From the NCBI GenBank assembly GCA_023634235.1, contig JAMKCF010000003.1, forward strand, positions 9,808,742 through 9,872,741: DNA of 64,000 nucleotides, in the 5' to 3' direction. The stretch is from Pisaster brevispinus. Lineage: Eukaryota; Echinodermata; Asteroidea; Forcipulatida; Asteriidae. The notes under the pieces were generated by a model. The model did no database searches. It was not told where the DNA came from and worked only from the letters and a program-made list of their open reading frames with translations. Positions 12,501-22,019 of this stretch are shown one piece after another. The stretch's first letter is position 1. Each line of letters starts with the position of its first letter. The translations under genes were made by a program, and so were the position numbers.

Positions 12501-14523
12501 AACTTTGGGAAATGTTTATTTGTGAACAACTATGCTTACCAAAGTCTTATAGGATTATGTTTAAAATTTATAGATTGATATTATCTTTACTATTGCCCTC
12601 AGCAAGTAGGCTTAGTATATTTTCATGCCAGATAGTTGTAGGAAACTGCAACCATCGCCCTCAAACAGATACCAGTGCGTAGATATCTTCCTGCATATTT
12701 TACCGTAGAGTTTAAATGGAGACCATTTGTGTTACTTTCACTCGAGGCAAAACTTTTTCCAGCGAGTTGACCAACTGTTTGAAACCAAACAGGTTGTCTA
12801 TGGTGGCACAATGGTGCCAGACCTAACTGTGATTATGTGTGTACTGTGTAGATGCATTGATTACAAGATAATACATGTTGCAGGCTGGTGTAGTTTATCT
12901 ATCATTCAAACCCCACTAGTGGGAGAGTTAATAGTTGGAAACCGTTTGTCATCACTACTCGGAAAAAACTTAGATTTTCTGTTATTTTGTGGCTAGTAGA
13001 TAATTACAAATTTCAAAAGCACAATGCCGACAAGCAATAATTAAATGATTGATCTTTTGTGTATGCTGTAGGTGGATCTTGAGAAGGACATCCAATTATT
13101 AAAACAAAAAGATGAAGAAATCAGGCAAGCCTTAAGTAAATTGGACGGACAAGACCAAATGGATATAGACGAAGCAATTATACCTACAACTCCTCTGTAC
13201 AAGCAGTAAGTCTCACTCAAACACTTAACTTTTCCTTATTTGATTTCCTTTCGGTTTTTCTTCACCAAACAAAAAGTCCAATGACTGAAAACTATTTGGT
13301 TTACAATGATGGAAATAAATCAAAAATTTAATAACATAAAAAAGATAATAACAAATTGTGACAAGAACATTTATATGGAGAAGGTGTATTGCACTTCCAT
13401 TAAAATAACAGACTGGAATAGTACACAACTTATTACAAAAATAATAAAATAATAGAAAGGCAACTGAGATTAGATTGATATGTTCTTAATTGCATTAAAA
13501 CAATGTTTAACTGTTTAGCTGTTAAGTCTCTGTTTGCTGTTTACCTTGATATTATTTTAGAATGTTTTCATGTGATTCTCTACGATGTTTGCCTTGTTCA
13601 ATTAATAGTAGTATTATTATAAATATTTTCATGATCGCATGCACTTCAGTTTGTGGTTCCATAAAATGCATATAAAGAATATACAATGCATATAAATTTT
13701 AGGTACATCTTGAAAAGAACCGATTCCAATAAACAAAAATGTTACATTAAACACATGGGGCAAGTTTACCTTCCACTCTGCTTAGTTTGTGTACATATTC
13801 TGTCAAGATCATCTTGAAATGCCATCTTAGATGCCAGCGTGGATTGACTTTTGGGGGTAATGTATCCTCCTTTTTTTCGCAGGTTGCTTAACCTCTTTGC
13901 TGAGGAGATGACAATTGAAGACACTTATTACTATCTCATGGAAGCCCTAAGGAAGAACACTATAGAATTAGAGGCATTCTTGAAGGTGAGACTACTTTAT
14001 GACCTTTGACCCCAGCATGGCTCGCTTTGCCATACACATTCATTGCAAACCGTGTAGGAGTGTTTGACACACGTCTCTATGGACCAAAATCACCAGACGT
14101 TATCATCACACTATTCATGATTGCACTTATTTGGGAGTCAATGACCCCATTTGTTATGCAGTGTAGTGCGCATTTTTTGGCTTTGTGGCGTTTACAGCTA
14201 ACTATATTAATTTGTCTGACTCCCATAAACTTATCCCAAAGCTTATTTTCAAAGCACACTCCTTAGTTTAAACAGTTCATACCTGATGGTCACTCGAGAC
14301 CAAGAAGGTCAGGGAAACCAGACTAAGTAAAATTAAACCTACCATTAGCTTATTATTTGAATTGTTATTTGAATATTCAAATTATCAACCATATGTAATG
14401 GTTGTGTTTTCATTTGATTTTTGTGCACAGCACGTCCGAGAGCTTTCTCGTAAGCAGTTTCTACTACGGGCACACATTCAGAAGGTACGGCAAACGGCAG
14501 GATTGCGAGACTTGGTCATGTAA
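3456..14523 (+). CDS. TSG101: TSG101, ESCRT-I subunit (complete, 11 coding exons)
   Basis: Encodes the ubiquitin- and late-domain-binding subunit of ESCRT-I, which sorts ubiquitinated cargo at the endosome and recruits ESCRT to membrane-scission sites. Eleven exons (3456-3524, 3998-4082, 4931-4996, 6476-6639, 7436-7595, 8365-8592, 10134-10246, 11345-11437, 13072-13205, 13883-13985, 14431-14523) join in phase to 435 residues; human TSG101 has 390. Residues about 24-150 form the UEV domain, with VFNDG, GTIPVYYKG, HPYNPPLCFVKPT and GKVYLPYLHDW. A Tyr sits where active E2 enzymes have Cys, so it should be catalytically dead, as in the family. Residues about 150-260 are Pro/Tyr/Ser-rich, about 270-360 coiled coil, and about 360-435 the steadiness box with LYKQLLNLFAEE, HVRELSRKQF and TAGLRDL. 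The linker is longer than in human. The neighbouring receptor gene is convergent and unrelated. Exon 1 is the only part not strongly conserved. Confidence 0.95.
3998..4082 (+). CDS. TSG101: TSG101 exon 2 (start of UEV)
   Basis: Reads YQKPEETQRDVMQVF then SSFKDLRPRMDSY, aligning without gaps to the human YKYRDLTVRETVNVI segment. The acceptor is AACAG; the donor GTATGA leaves one base (phase 1). Confidence 0.92.
4083..4930 (+). other. TSG101 intron 2
   Basis: Intron of 848 bp. It contains a reverse-oriented tRNA-derived SINE fragment at about 4600-4790; otherwise no feature was seen. Confidence 0.75.
4600..4790 (-). mobile_element. tRNA-derived SINE fragment
   Basis: On the minus strand it has a B-box-like GTTCGAATCCCG (plus-strand CGGGATTCGAAC near 4688) and a decayed tRNA-like head ending near 4765. 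It resembles the SINEs at 31250-31475 and 61627-62190. Confidence 0.5.
4931..4996 (+). CDS. TSG101: TSG101 exon 3 (UEV)
   Basis: With the base carried from exon 2 it reads VFNDGQNKNLLCIDGTIPVY then YK. VFNDG and GTIPV are family hallmarks. The donor is GTAATG, phase 1. Confidence 0.95.
4997..6475 (+). other. TSG101 intron 3
   Basis: Intron of 1479 bp, strongly T-rich and without exon-like frames. It ends in a 13-C tract directly before the acceptor (6456-6468). Confidence 0.75.
6476..6639 (+). CDS. TSG101: TSG101 exon 4 (UEV core)
   Basis: Encodes GTSYNIPVCIWVMDTHPYNP onward to YLPYLHDWKY (residues 74-128). This is the most conserved part of the UEV fold, with HPYNPPLCFVKPT in the late-domain and ubiquitin-binding region. 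The acceptor CCGAAG is weak apart from the adjoining poly-C tract. The donor is GTGAGT, phase 0. Confidence 0.97.
6745..6996. mobile_element. MITE with GCCCGATTTCATGGCT ends
   Basis: The left end GCCCGATTTCATGGCT is matched in reverse complement by the right end AGCCATGAAATTGGGC. The size is 252 bp, with no coding capacity. It belongs to the GGGCCAATTTCATAGAGCTG-type family that also appears at 11053-11208 and 37061-37219, and sits in TSG101 intron 4. Confidence 0.65.
7436..7595 (+). CDS. TSG101: TSG101 exon 5 (end of UEV, start of Pro-rich linker)
   Basis: Reads PSSDLVGLIQVMAAVFGECS and PVFSRSAAQ, matching the human DLLGLIQVM and PPVFSRP segments, then runs into a Pro/Gln/Ser-rich stretch. 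The donor is GTACCA, phase 1. Confidence 0.96.
7596..8364 (+). other. TSG101 intron 5
   Basis: Intron of 769 bp. A partial copy of the GGCCRTGTC..GGCTACGGC foldback family is recognisable at about 8140-8255 (GGCTATGGCC then GGCTATAGCC). The rest is T/G-rich and unremarkable. Confidence 0.7.
8365..8592 (+). CDS. TSG101: TSG101 exon 6 (Pro/Tyr-rich linker)
   Basis: Encodes a 76-residue segment of Pro, Tyr, Ser and Gln with repeated SYP/QYPS/YPYPPS motifs (residues 182-257). This is the flexible linker between UEV and coiled coil. The human CEP55-binding GPPNTSY motif is not present. The donor is GTGAGT, phase 1. Confidence 0.9.
8593..10133 (+). other. TSG101 intron 6
   Basis: Intron of 1541 bp, T-rich. 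The last third contains a degenerate tandem array (9505-9935). Otherwise no feature was recognised. Confidence 0.7.
9505..9935. repeat. Degenerate tandem repeat in TSG101 intron 6
   Basis: The phrase TATCTTGTTTTGCATTGT, followed by TTGATGTGCATT, occurs near 9518, 9612 and 9780. TCACATGTTAAYATGRTG and GATGTGTACCTTTSTSTATT strings recur between them with heavy substitution, consistent with old local duplications. Confidence 0.55.
10134..10246 (+). CDS. TSG101: TSG101 exon 7 (start of coiled-coil stalk)
   Basis: Reads GISEDEIKASMRSAIEDKLK then RRLKDTYDGLQ, matching human TISEDTIRASLISAVSDKLR. The acceptor is TGCTTAG, the donor GTAAGG, phase 0. Confidence 0.95.
10735..11040 (+). mobile_element. 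tRNA-derived SINE fragment
   Basis: A B-box-like GGGTTTGAATCCCGG lies at 10790-10804. The body shares ATGAGTAGCAACATGTGTAC and CTGCATGTTCCTAAGAAGTT-like wording with the copy at 11660-11965. The RNA-polymerase-III head is decayed. Confidence 0.5.
11053..11208. mobile_element. Short MITE, GGGGCCAATTTCATAAAG ends
   Basis: The left end GGGGCCAATTTCATAAAG is inverted at the right as CTTAATGAAATTTGGCCC. About 156 bp, non-coding, same family as 6745-6996. Confidence 0.65.
11345..11437 (+). CDS. TSG101: TSG101 exon 8 (coiled coil)
   Basis: 31 codons, AEIDSLAVTKEKLKSGQQKL then EEIISKLETEQ. Heptad-like hydrophobic spacing and the GxQKLEE motif match the human coiled coil. Phase 0 at both ends, GTATGT donor. 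Confidence 0.95.
11660..11965 (+). mobile_element. tRNA-derived SINE fragment
   Basis: The head contains an A-box-like TAGCTGAGTGGTCTGGAGCA at 11668-11687, then ACTCAAGTTCTGGTGTT like the Leu-tRNA-type head at 61627. The tail ends with a GGTGCTTTGAGAGGCCTG motif. No intact B box is visible. Confidence 0.5.
11964..12481 (+). repeat. 259-bp tandem duplication (2 copies)
   Basis: GCCAGCACCATTAATTGGTG at 12041 recurs at 12300, and ATTGTTTCCTCTTTCTTATT at 12121 recurs at 12380, a constant offset of 259. The copies are nearly identical, so the duplication is recent. Each copy includes a strong acceptor-like polypyrimidine tract ending TTTCAG (AG at 12143-12144 and 12402-12403). Confidence 0.85.
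13072..13205 (+). CDS. TSG101: TSG101 exon 9 (end of coiled coil, start of steadiness box)
   Basis: Reads VDLEKDIQLLKQKDEEIRQA ... DEAIIPTTPLYKQ. It matches human EVDKNIELLKKKDEELSSAL and DEVIIPTAPLYKQ, but has PTTP in place of PTAP. The donor is GTAAGT, phase 2. Confidence 0.96.
13883..13985 (+). CDS. TSG101: TSG101 exon 10 (steadiness box)
   Basis: Completes Gln 371 and reads LLNLFAEEMTIEDTYYYLME then ALRKNTIELEAFLK, matching the human C-terminal ESCRT-I headpiece segment. The donor is GTGAGA, phase 0. Confidence 0.96.
14431..14523 (+). CDS. TSG101: TSG101 exon 11 (C terminus)
   Basis: Reads HVRELSRKQFLLRAHIQKVR then QTAGLRDLVM and a TAA stop at 14521-14523. Human ends RKTAGLSDLY, so the last residues differ slightly. 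Confidence 0.95.
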   Translation, partial: HVRELSRKQFLLRAHIQKVRQTAGLRDLVM

Positions 14524-17103
14524 AAAAGAAGCAGGCAATAACAAAAACCACACACACTTTGGATCAATGAACAGCTGGTTTGGTGATTAATGCATGCTGA
14601 CTCCCATTATTCTCCGGATGAGAAATTTCAGATTTTTATCTGAAATCAGACTTTTTATGTCTTGCCTGGTGAAAAAAGAGGCTGTTCCTTCAGATTAAAA
14701 AGAAATTTTACTCTTATATTGTGCTGAAGATACTGTTCCCAAAAGCTCCTTGGAATCTACAACTCAAGGGGTTGCCGAAAGGTGATATGTCACCATTTCA
14801 ACATATCTCCTAATATTTAGGTCCTAGTTTCAGGCCTAGCCAGTAATGCGAGCATGCATTTTTTGCTATAATTTGTATATATCTTTACATTGATTGCCTG
14901 AACCTACCTTAACCTTGGCTTTGTGAGACCATTTAAATCTTATAAGATATTGGCTCATTGGGATATTCAGTCGCCATGTTTCCTGTTGGGTGGGTTTTTA
15001 ATTATTTGGGGAAATCACAACGTAGTACGCCACCAAGTGTTGGCACAGGAAAGGGCATTTTTCTTTTTTGTTTTAAAAGTTGACATCCTATGTACTTAAA
15101 TTCAGAGTTATGTGAATAGTGAAAGAAATAAGGCCATGTCCAAATAGATGGCTTCGGCGGTGGCTTTGGACTGAAAGCCGAAAATAGTCATTTTCTTCGG
15201 CGTCGTTGTTAAAGCCATGTCTGTATCCAAAGTCGCTTGATTCGGATGCAGCTTTAACATCTATTTAAGAAAGATGGATGTCAACCTTTGCAAAAATAAC
15301 CTCGATTTTGTAGAAAAGTTCTATATGGGCATGCGAGTAATAGTGGTTTTTATTTCTTCCTTGGTAATTGTATTTGTTCATAGGCTTTACAATTCATTTC
15401 ACGCCACAAAACTGAAACATTTCACGGTGCACTGTGAATACTGTACATTGACTGTCTTCACCGTAAATGACCTCTCCATGGGCGAACTCTTGGTGATGCA
15501 CTCTATTGAACATTGATTCCTCCTTTATAAAAGTCAGAATGAAACGGACTGGAAATATTATTTTGTGAGAAGATTGAACTCTCTTAGCCTTGTATGTATA
15601 TGAGCTAAACATACTTTCCGAAAAGGTGGATAACCATTTTGGACACTTAAAAGTAAAGAACTTGATTCTTTCAGATTTAGTTTAAATTTCACAGAAGCTT
15701 GTATTAGAGGAATGTATAAACGCTTATACTGTAGATACGCATTGTAAATAATGAATTTTATTATTGCTATTGTTATAATTATTCAACTGATTGTTCAACC
15801 ATGTGTATGATTTATTGGCCCCAGGGTTGTTTGCCAAGCATTGACAAGTTAGGCTTAGCAGAAGACAAAAACTAAAATAAATAAATATATCAAAATCCCT
15901 GGTCCCCGATTCCCTGCTACATTTGACAAGGAAACGTGTGTTTGGTCTTTTGTTCCATGCTACATTTGGCTTTGGAAAGAGCAAGATGTGATAATGAGCA
16001 GCCAGCTGTCTGGACTTTGGTCACACAGACTTCACATCAAGTCTTGGGTTGTTTTCTAGAGCAATGTGTAAGCCATGATTGCTTCTTTCCACCTAGGATG
16101 GGTTTCGGTAAAGATTACTAGTTCAGTTCATAATTTAATTAGTGCTTAGTCCGACTGTTGGGGAAAATCGAGTAGTTGGGTAGGTATCTTTACTAACTAC
16201 CCTTTCTTCCAAAACCAGAAAAATATGTTTATTTAAGATGCTTTTTAAATTGTCCTGCATGCATAACTGACCCCTTTTCATATTCTAAATATTTTGCATA
16301 TAAATATTTTGCAAATATGTTTTGTTGTTGTTTTTATTTTTGCTGGAAATTGAATATTATCACTCGTATGTGATTGGCATTGAACAATAAGTTCAAACGA
16401 GAGCCGTGACTCTGATGGAATGTGTGCAATAAAAGTATGTAAAAATGTTATTCAGCGCCCATGCGTCACCGAAAATACACGCTACTCTCAGGGGCGTAAC
16501 TAAAGTGGGGCAAGTACACCCCCAATTGATGTCCATGAGCCCCCTCCCCCGTGCACCGATTTGAAATCTGGACTTTCAGATTAAAAATTACCAGAGTAAA
16601 ATGTTACTGTATATTGTGTTAGCGTTAATGAGATAATTTCGGTATTTTAAAGTTTTCCATTTACACGCAGACCAGACAATTTGTTTTACACTCGCGTCTG
16701 GTTATCTTATATAAAAATTAAGGCTTCTTTAAGATGAATGCGAATGGAAACGTTATCATGTTTAGTTTGGGCAGAAGTGCCCCTCGAAGAAATGGTGCGT
16801 CCCCTTGTGCCTCATAAAATTGTATCCTAAGTTTACGCTGACTACATAGACTTAAGAAATTGACCCTCAAATTGGCGCAAGCAAGATTTTTCTTGGTTGA
16901 CATCCCTTTATGCTCGAACAACAAGAGTGTATCATCCTGTTTTTTGCTTATAACAAATTGATTATTGGAATGAGTGTACTCTCTTAGACTTCCCAAACCA
17001 AACATTGTATCATTATTGTATAAGATTGTTTTTACACATCATGTATGTGTTTCGAATGAATGCCATATTAAAAAAGCAACGCTCCGTTGTATCTTTTAAT
17101 AAA
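14524..17103 (+). other. TSG101 3' flank / possible 3'UTR
   Basis: AATAAA strings are at 15876-15885 (overlapping pair), 16428-16433 and 17098-17103. Which one is used cannot be told from sequence. One foldback copy lies at 15132-15262. No further exon-like frame was recognised. Confidence 0.45.
15132..15262. mobile_element. Foldback element, GGCCATGTCC / GGCTTCGGC family
   Basis: AAGGCCATGTCCAAATAGAT then GGCTTCGGCGGTGGC opens the element. Inverted GCC-rich strings and AAAGCCATGTC close it, though imperfectly. It is related to copies at 33886-33935, 45018-45140 and 57965-58098. Confidence 0.5.
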
Positions 17104-18204
17104 ACTAAGGAATTGGAATGAATAAATTAACTTCCAAAAGCCATTGATAGGCCTGATTGTTTTTAATTAGTCCTGGTGATCGGCACTTTTGCAGCCCAAG
17201 GTCTCTTTGTCTGTGCTGTACATGGATACAGGCACTGACTGCAGCATACACACAAGTGGAAGTCCTTCAGGACAATTATTGTATAAAACCATGTTAATTG
17301 TTGCATCTTAAGGTCAAGTCTGTCTGAAAGATGAAGTGTATGAATGCATTCTGCATGTAATGCAGTACTACCCTTCTTGATATTTGTGGTTACATGTACC
17401 CATCCAGGAGTCACGCTACTGCCTGTGTGCCTTTTATGCCTTGACAACATCCCGCCGCCATCTTAGAGGTAAAACTATGATGGACCATTGGGAACGCACA
17501 TACGTGCGAAGCATGGGCCAGTGAGCAATCTTCTTTTTTCCCTCTAAGCCGAGGGACGATACTCAAAATTGACGTCATATGCGTCATGCGCATATAAGGT
17601 CTCTCTTGGGAATTCATTTGCATGTAAATACATGCGTCTGACCGCTCACGTTGCCTGAAAGATGTGCAGTGCACAGAAATACCCGTGTCCCAAGCCGATT
17701 CCCATGAATTTATCCGTGGGTGATGACGTCGTGTGAATGGGGTAAATGCATAATTAGAAATAAATTAACTTATATTGTAACCAACCCCCCTCCCTACACA
17801 CACAAACCCATGAAACTTTTCTTGCAGACTAGTCTATTGTTGCTTGAATGAACGAACCGTTCGCAAAAGCTAATGTGAAACCCGTAAAACACTCTTCGAA
17901 CTAAAACCCTTGGGAGTGTCAATCAACAGGGTAAGCGATTAATGGGGATCAAGGAGGGGGCAGGACAAACTGCCAGCATCACTTGTGTAATGTTAAATTG
18001 TGTAACCAAAATGTAAAACTTATGTACAAACAAATCAGCGTGTACATGTAAACAACACACTTTGATAAAATAGAGAAAGTGCAAAACGAATCCCCTTACT
18101 TGGAAAACGCTTGTAAGCGTGTTCTGATGCGTATCGCCTTTTGGTTGGGACCACATTAGGTCTCTCTCATAAGGGGTTTAAAATACTTCAAAGACATTTC
18201 ATAG
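17104..18204. other. Intergenic, nothing recognised
   Basis: No exon-like frame or clear repeat was seen. Two CRE-like TGACGTC strings occur, at about 17571 and 17724. Confidence 0.45.
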
Positions 18205-18362
18205 ACCCTTTTTGAAGCTACGGCTTGGGCTATGGCTCTGGCTTAGGCTCCAACCAGCTGTTTGACGCCCTGTACCCGAAATCACACGTTTTCATAATGG
18301 CTGACGGAGCCTCAGGCAGAGCCTTGAAGCGGAAGACGTGGTTTCGAAAACGGCCACAGTAA
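18205..18362. mobile_element. Foldback element with GGCTTGGGCTATGGCTCTGG core
   Basis: The left end GACCCTTTTTGAAGCTACGG is inverted at the right as CGTGGTTTCGAAAACGGCC. The left arm contains the GGCTTGGGCTATGGCTCTGG phrase that is expanded into a minisatellite at 63420-63760. Confidence 0.55.
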
Positions 18363-19240
18363 AGAAGCCAGCCCCACACACGTAAACTGTAGGAAATAGA
18401 AATGAACGTGCTGAGTTTATTCCAATTGTTCTTAATGATCACATTATCAATAAGTTGTTTTATACTTAAGACAATTCGGACACTACATTCACGGACTTTA
18501 CAACAAGGGCGGTAAAACTAAAGAGGTAATTCAGAATGTCCTCATGTTAAGGTGTAAAACGTAAAGTAAAACGGTGTTTATGATGTTTTAATCATATTTA
18601 AAAATGACCTTTAACTGTCACTACAGTTCACAATAGTTGTTATTTTATGCACCGTACTCGCGGTAGTCGTGAGACTGTGGAATCAGGTGATCTGGCACTT
18701 GAATTTTGTTTCCTAAATTGCTGGCTCAATAAAAGCATGTTGGAGAGTTCTTGTTTTAACGTGCAATACTTCTCTGTAGCTCAATTTGGAATTTATTTTT
18801 CTCTCTAAGCGATGGGATGAGTTATGATAATCAAAAGGCATAATACAATGGCTGGTCATGATCGAAAAAGTTATGATATCATTTTAGAAAATCTCAAACA
18901 TTACTCTGTATCAACTTGATGAAACCAGGGTAGCGAGTCCGATTTGGTTAAGCTTTTAAGCACAGAAACTTAGACAAATCTTACTCAGCAGACATGGACC
19001 TCAAGCCAACATGCTGAATAGTTTTTATTCTTGCGACTGGTTCTCGCTTAGATTGTTATTAATGTATTTATTTTATTTGCTTAACAAAAAAAATTGCTGA
19101 TTAATCTGACACTATTTCCTTCAGAATTTAACACTATACTGTGTGAGAAAGTTGTCCTCCGATACTCATTTGCCCTTGTTTCCTATGCAAAGGTGAAAAA
19201 TGGTTTAAATAAACACAACATGAAGATGTGTGCTGCACCT
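18363..19240. other. Intergenic, nothing recognised
   Basis: AT-rich non-coding sequence. An AATAAA is near 18727 but there is no associated gene. Confidence 0.45.
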
Positions 19241-19500
19241 GAATGCAGGCCAGGCCTAAATTAATACCGGGCCTAACTGTATACCGGGTCTAAATTAGGC
19301 CTGGCCTAAACATAGCCCTGGGCCCAAATAAAGCTCGGACTACATTGAAAATAATTAGGTCGGTCTATACCTTGCGGTTTGGGCAACACTTAGGTACAGG
19401 TTGGGCTACTTTGAGATGGGTAAGGGCTACATTTAGCTTTTGGCTACATTTAGGTACAGGGTTGATTTACATATTAACGTTCGGGCTACGTGTAGATATA
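19241..19500. repeat. Degenerate GGGCTACATTTAGGTACAGG-type repeat
   Basis: Variants of the phrases CCGGGCCTAA, GGGCTACRTTTAG and TTAGGTACAGG recur every 20-60 bp with many substitutions. The unit is too decayed to fix a period. Confidence 0.4.
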
Positions 19501-19674
19501 GAAATCTGAGGAACTGTTGTTTGCACTGGACTAATTTTTTTTCTCAGGCTTGTTGGTTGTTGTGTTTATTGAGAACTTGACGATGGAAATTGTTCTTGTC
19601 CAATACCATATGTCGTTTCTTACCCTTTAATGACGTGCTCTACTCAGCACCCTTTGAGAAACTTTGATCATTAT

Positions 19675-19760
19675 GTGAGACTTTGGAATGCTAGGTGGCA
19701 GCAGATAAGACAACCTTCCATTGTCTAAGCAGTTCAAGGGTTCTTAGGTCTGCTCAGCTG
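19675..19760. mobile_element. Partial GCTAGGTGGCAGCAG-family MITE
   Basis: One arm is present: GACTTTGGAATGCTAGGTGG then CAGCAGATAAGAC, continuing to CCATTGTCTAAGCAG. It matches the complete copy at 20133-20265. Confidence 0.5.
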
Positions 19761-20132
19761 ATAAGACCTAGAAAGGGCCTTCCTAAAAGTCTACCAAATA
19801 TAGTCTTGTTTTGGTATCAACATTGTTCCCTCTTAATCCCCTTATCGGTCAAAGCCTACACCATTTTGACAATAAAAACATGTTTAAAGGTGCTATCACG
19901 TCGTATCTTCCCTGAAAACCATCAACGTCCAGACCATCGAGTGATCACCTTTGACCTTAATGTGGTTTTTAAATGTAAATTTAAGGGAAAGTTGGCTATA
20001 CACGCGAATGTGTAACTTATGCTCGTTTGCAGAGCTCGCGTTTTAAGCAGCACACCACGTATTTTAAGTTTGAGATGAGATGTACTGATTGCGGTTGTTT
20101 TTTTTAGCCAATTATGCTAATATTACAATGAG

Positions 20133-20265
20133 AGACTTTGGAACGCTAGTTGGCAGCAGGCTTACCAAGTAAATTTCCATTGTCCATAGTTCCGAGCATG
20201 CGCACATTGCCGAGAACAATGGTTTTACCTAGTAAGTCTGCTGCTACCTAGTGTCCGAAAAGTCC
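20133..20265. mobile_element. MITE with GCTAGGTGGCAGCAG arms
   Basis: The left arm is ACTTTGGAACGCTAGTTGGC then AGCAGGCTTACC. The right arm in reverse complement is GACTTTTCGGACACTAGGTA then GCAGCAGACTTAC. The centre shares GAGCATGCGCAC and CGAGAACAATGG with the copies at 32783-32897 and 48198-48293. About 133 bp, non-coding. Confidence 0.65.
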
Positions 20266-20779
20266 CCCCTTGTTGAACACGGTTTAATAGCCAACTCGTA
20301 GTGGAAGATGCGCTTTAGGCCTATATGACGTCATTGTTCGTGGAATGCACGACGATCTGTAGCACCTTTAAGTTAATACGATTTTAAACTCTTATCAAAC
20401 AATCTAACGCATTTTAAGATTTTACAAATAACAGCACCACAACTAAACTGCTTAAAAATGAGTATGGATCTCAGTATAGTTGTCATGTACATAAAACACC
20501 CCGACAATATGTATACATAGTTATTACAAATTAGTTGTCTTATAGCATGCCCAGCACGTTTCTATGCGTTTCAACTGTAACTTTTACAGAAGAGTTATTT
20601 ACATGTTGTATAAAAACAGCACATTATGAATTTAGTATTTCGATAGCATTACACGTCATCCTCTCCTGGCTAAATATGTTGTAATTAATCGCCTAGTAAA
20701 TTTTGTTTTTAATACTTGAGTGTCAAAAGTTCAATCATTATAATCGAAGTTTTTGGTTGTCTTTCTTTGAGCTAAATTT
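20266..20779. other. Intergenic, nothing recognised
   Basis: No exon or repeat was recognised. A CRE-like TGACGTCA lies near 20328. Confidence 0.45.
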
Positions 20780-21200
20780 CTCTACACACAAAGCTCTCGG
20801 GTCAGAATTGACCCGGAATCCAGACCCAGAGGGCTTTATCCATTTTGGGGTCAGTTTGACCCGGAATCCGGACCCATAGGGCTTTATCAATTTTTGGGTC
20901 AGTTTGACCCGGAATCCGGACCCAGAGGGCTTTATCCATTTTGGGGTCAGTTTGACCCGGAATCCGGAACCCAGAGGGCTTTATCCATTTTGGGGTCAGT
21001 TTGACCCGGAATCCGGAACCCAGAGGGCTTTATCCATTTTGGGGTCAGTTTGACCTGGAATCAGGGGCAAATTTAACCCGTAACCTGGTTTAAATTTGGA
21101 CATTTTACTCTGATTCCGGGTCACACACGGACTCTGGGTCAAACTGACCAGAAATGAATCAGGCCTTGTGGAACCCGGAATTCCTGTCAATTCTGACCTA
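20780..21200. mobile_element. Dispersed GGGTCA/TGACCC element with internal 48-49 bp tandem array
   Basis: Begins near ACACACAAAGCTCTCGGGTC and ends near TTCTGACCTAGGAGTATTTT, resembling the ends of the other copies. Inside, a unit of 48-49 bp (GGGTCAGTTTGACCCGGAAT, then CCGGACCCAGAGGGC, then TTTATCCATTTTG) occurs five times with starts at 20848, 20896, 20944, 20993 and 21042. Each unit carries GGGTCA-3-TGACCC (the last ends TGACCT). It is non-coding. Confidence 0.75.
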
Positions 21201-21311
21201 GGAGTATTTTAAGGTGCAGACGTCTCAGAACTTCTGTGATTTCACAAGAGAACAATTTTAATCAAAAATAATGTGTTCTGAGGAAACTGGCTTGTATCAT
21301 GTCCGGACATT

Positions 21312-21644
21312 TTGTTTGAATATATTTTGCAAAAATGTTCAAAGGTAGGGCAATTCACTGTTTACGGAAGAAGATACCAATTCAAAACTTACACTTTTGA
21401 AGAAAAACATTATTGGAAATTAACGAAGATAAACTGTATAAGATGCTCATTAAAGTTGTTGAAACCCAGCCCGGTTGAAAAATACTTCAGTCGTTGTTTC
21501 TCGCCAGTATTTGTCAACGGTTCTTTCGGCTTTACAAGGATGATATTCAAATACAAATTTGACAAAACGGCCAGGGGCAGTTTTTCAGATGGAAGATTAT
21601 TTCCCCGAACAGTTCCTACCCGCACCAGTAAGACTTGTCAGTAA
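21312..21644 (+). pseudogene. Possible FLYWCH-like zinc-finger relic
   Basis: A 110-codon frame contains GQFTVYGRRYQFKTYTFEEK then HYWKLTKINCIRCSLKLL. The order of aromatic residues, the YW and the following Cys resemble a FLYWCH finger, but the usual Cys right after YW is Leu and no closing His was identified. FLYWCH fingers often come from Mutator-type transposases, so a transposon remnant is plausible. The remaining 50 residues are not recognised and it may be a chance frame. Confidence 0.25.
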
Positions 21645-21844
21645 ACATATAACAATCATCCGTATTTAAATGTCTGTTTATTTAAATATGCATATTGAAA
21701 ACTAGATGTTTCGTATTAATATACCGGTACTTTTAAATTAATCAATTTCCTGTGAATAAATAAAACTCTAAATCTTGTTTAGAGGTTGGTTCTAAAAAGA
21801 CAGCCTTAGGGATCGATGCAGCACAGTTTCACTGAAGTACGGCG

Positions 21845-21960
21845 GTGTCAGAATTGGCGTCTACGGCAACGGCTGTGGCTAAGGGTGTTGCTATGGCACT
21901 CATACGCTTCAACGCACGTGACGAACAAGCCGCAGCCGCTGATTCAGACACGACCTAACA
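21845..21960. mobile_element. Foldback element, GAATTGGCGTCTACGGC family
   Basis: GTGTCAGAATTGGCGTCTAC then GGCAACGGCTG faces AGCCGCAGCCGCTGATTCAG then ACACGACC. The inner GGCTAAGGGTGTTGCT is shared with the copy at 45018-45140. Confidence 0.6.
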
Positions 21961-22019
21961 TAACTCAGTGCGTGTGCATGAAGGCCCCGACGTGTGTAGT
22001 AACTAAAGAATATCTCTTT

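Larger units (their letters stand above)
11438..13071 (+). other. TSG101 intron 8
   Basis: Intron of 1634 bp. It contains a SINE fragment (11660-11965) and an exact-looking 259-bp tandem duplication (about 11964-12481). Confidence 0.7.

Noticed and set aside
20795..21070. CRISPR-like regular repeats
   Set aside because: Units are contiguous tandem copies without unique spacers, in an intron-bearing animal sequence.
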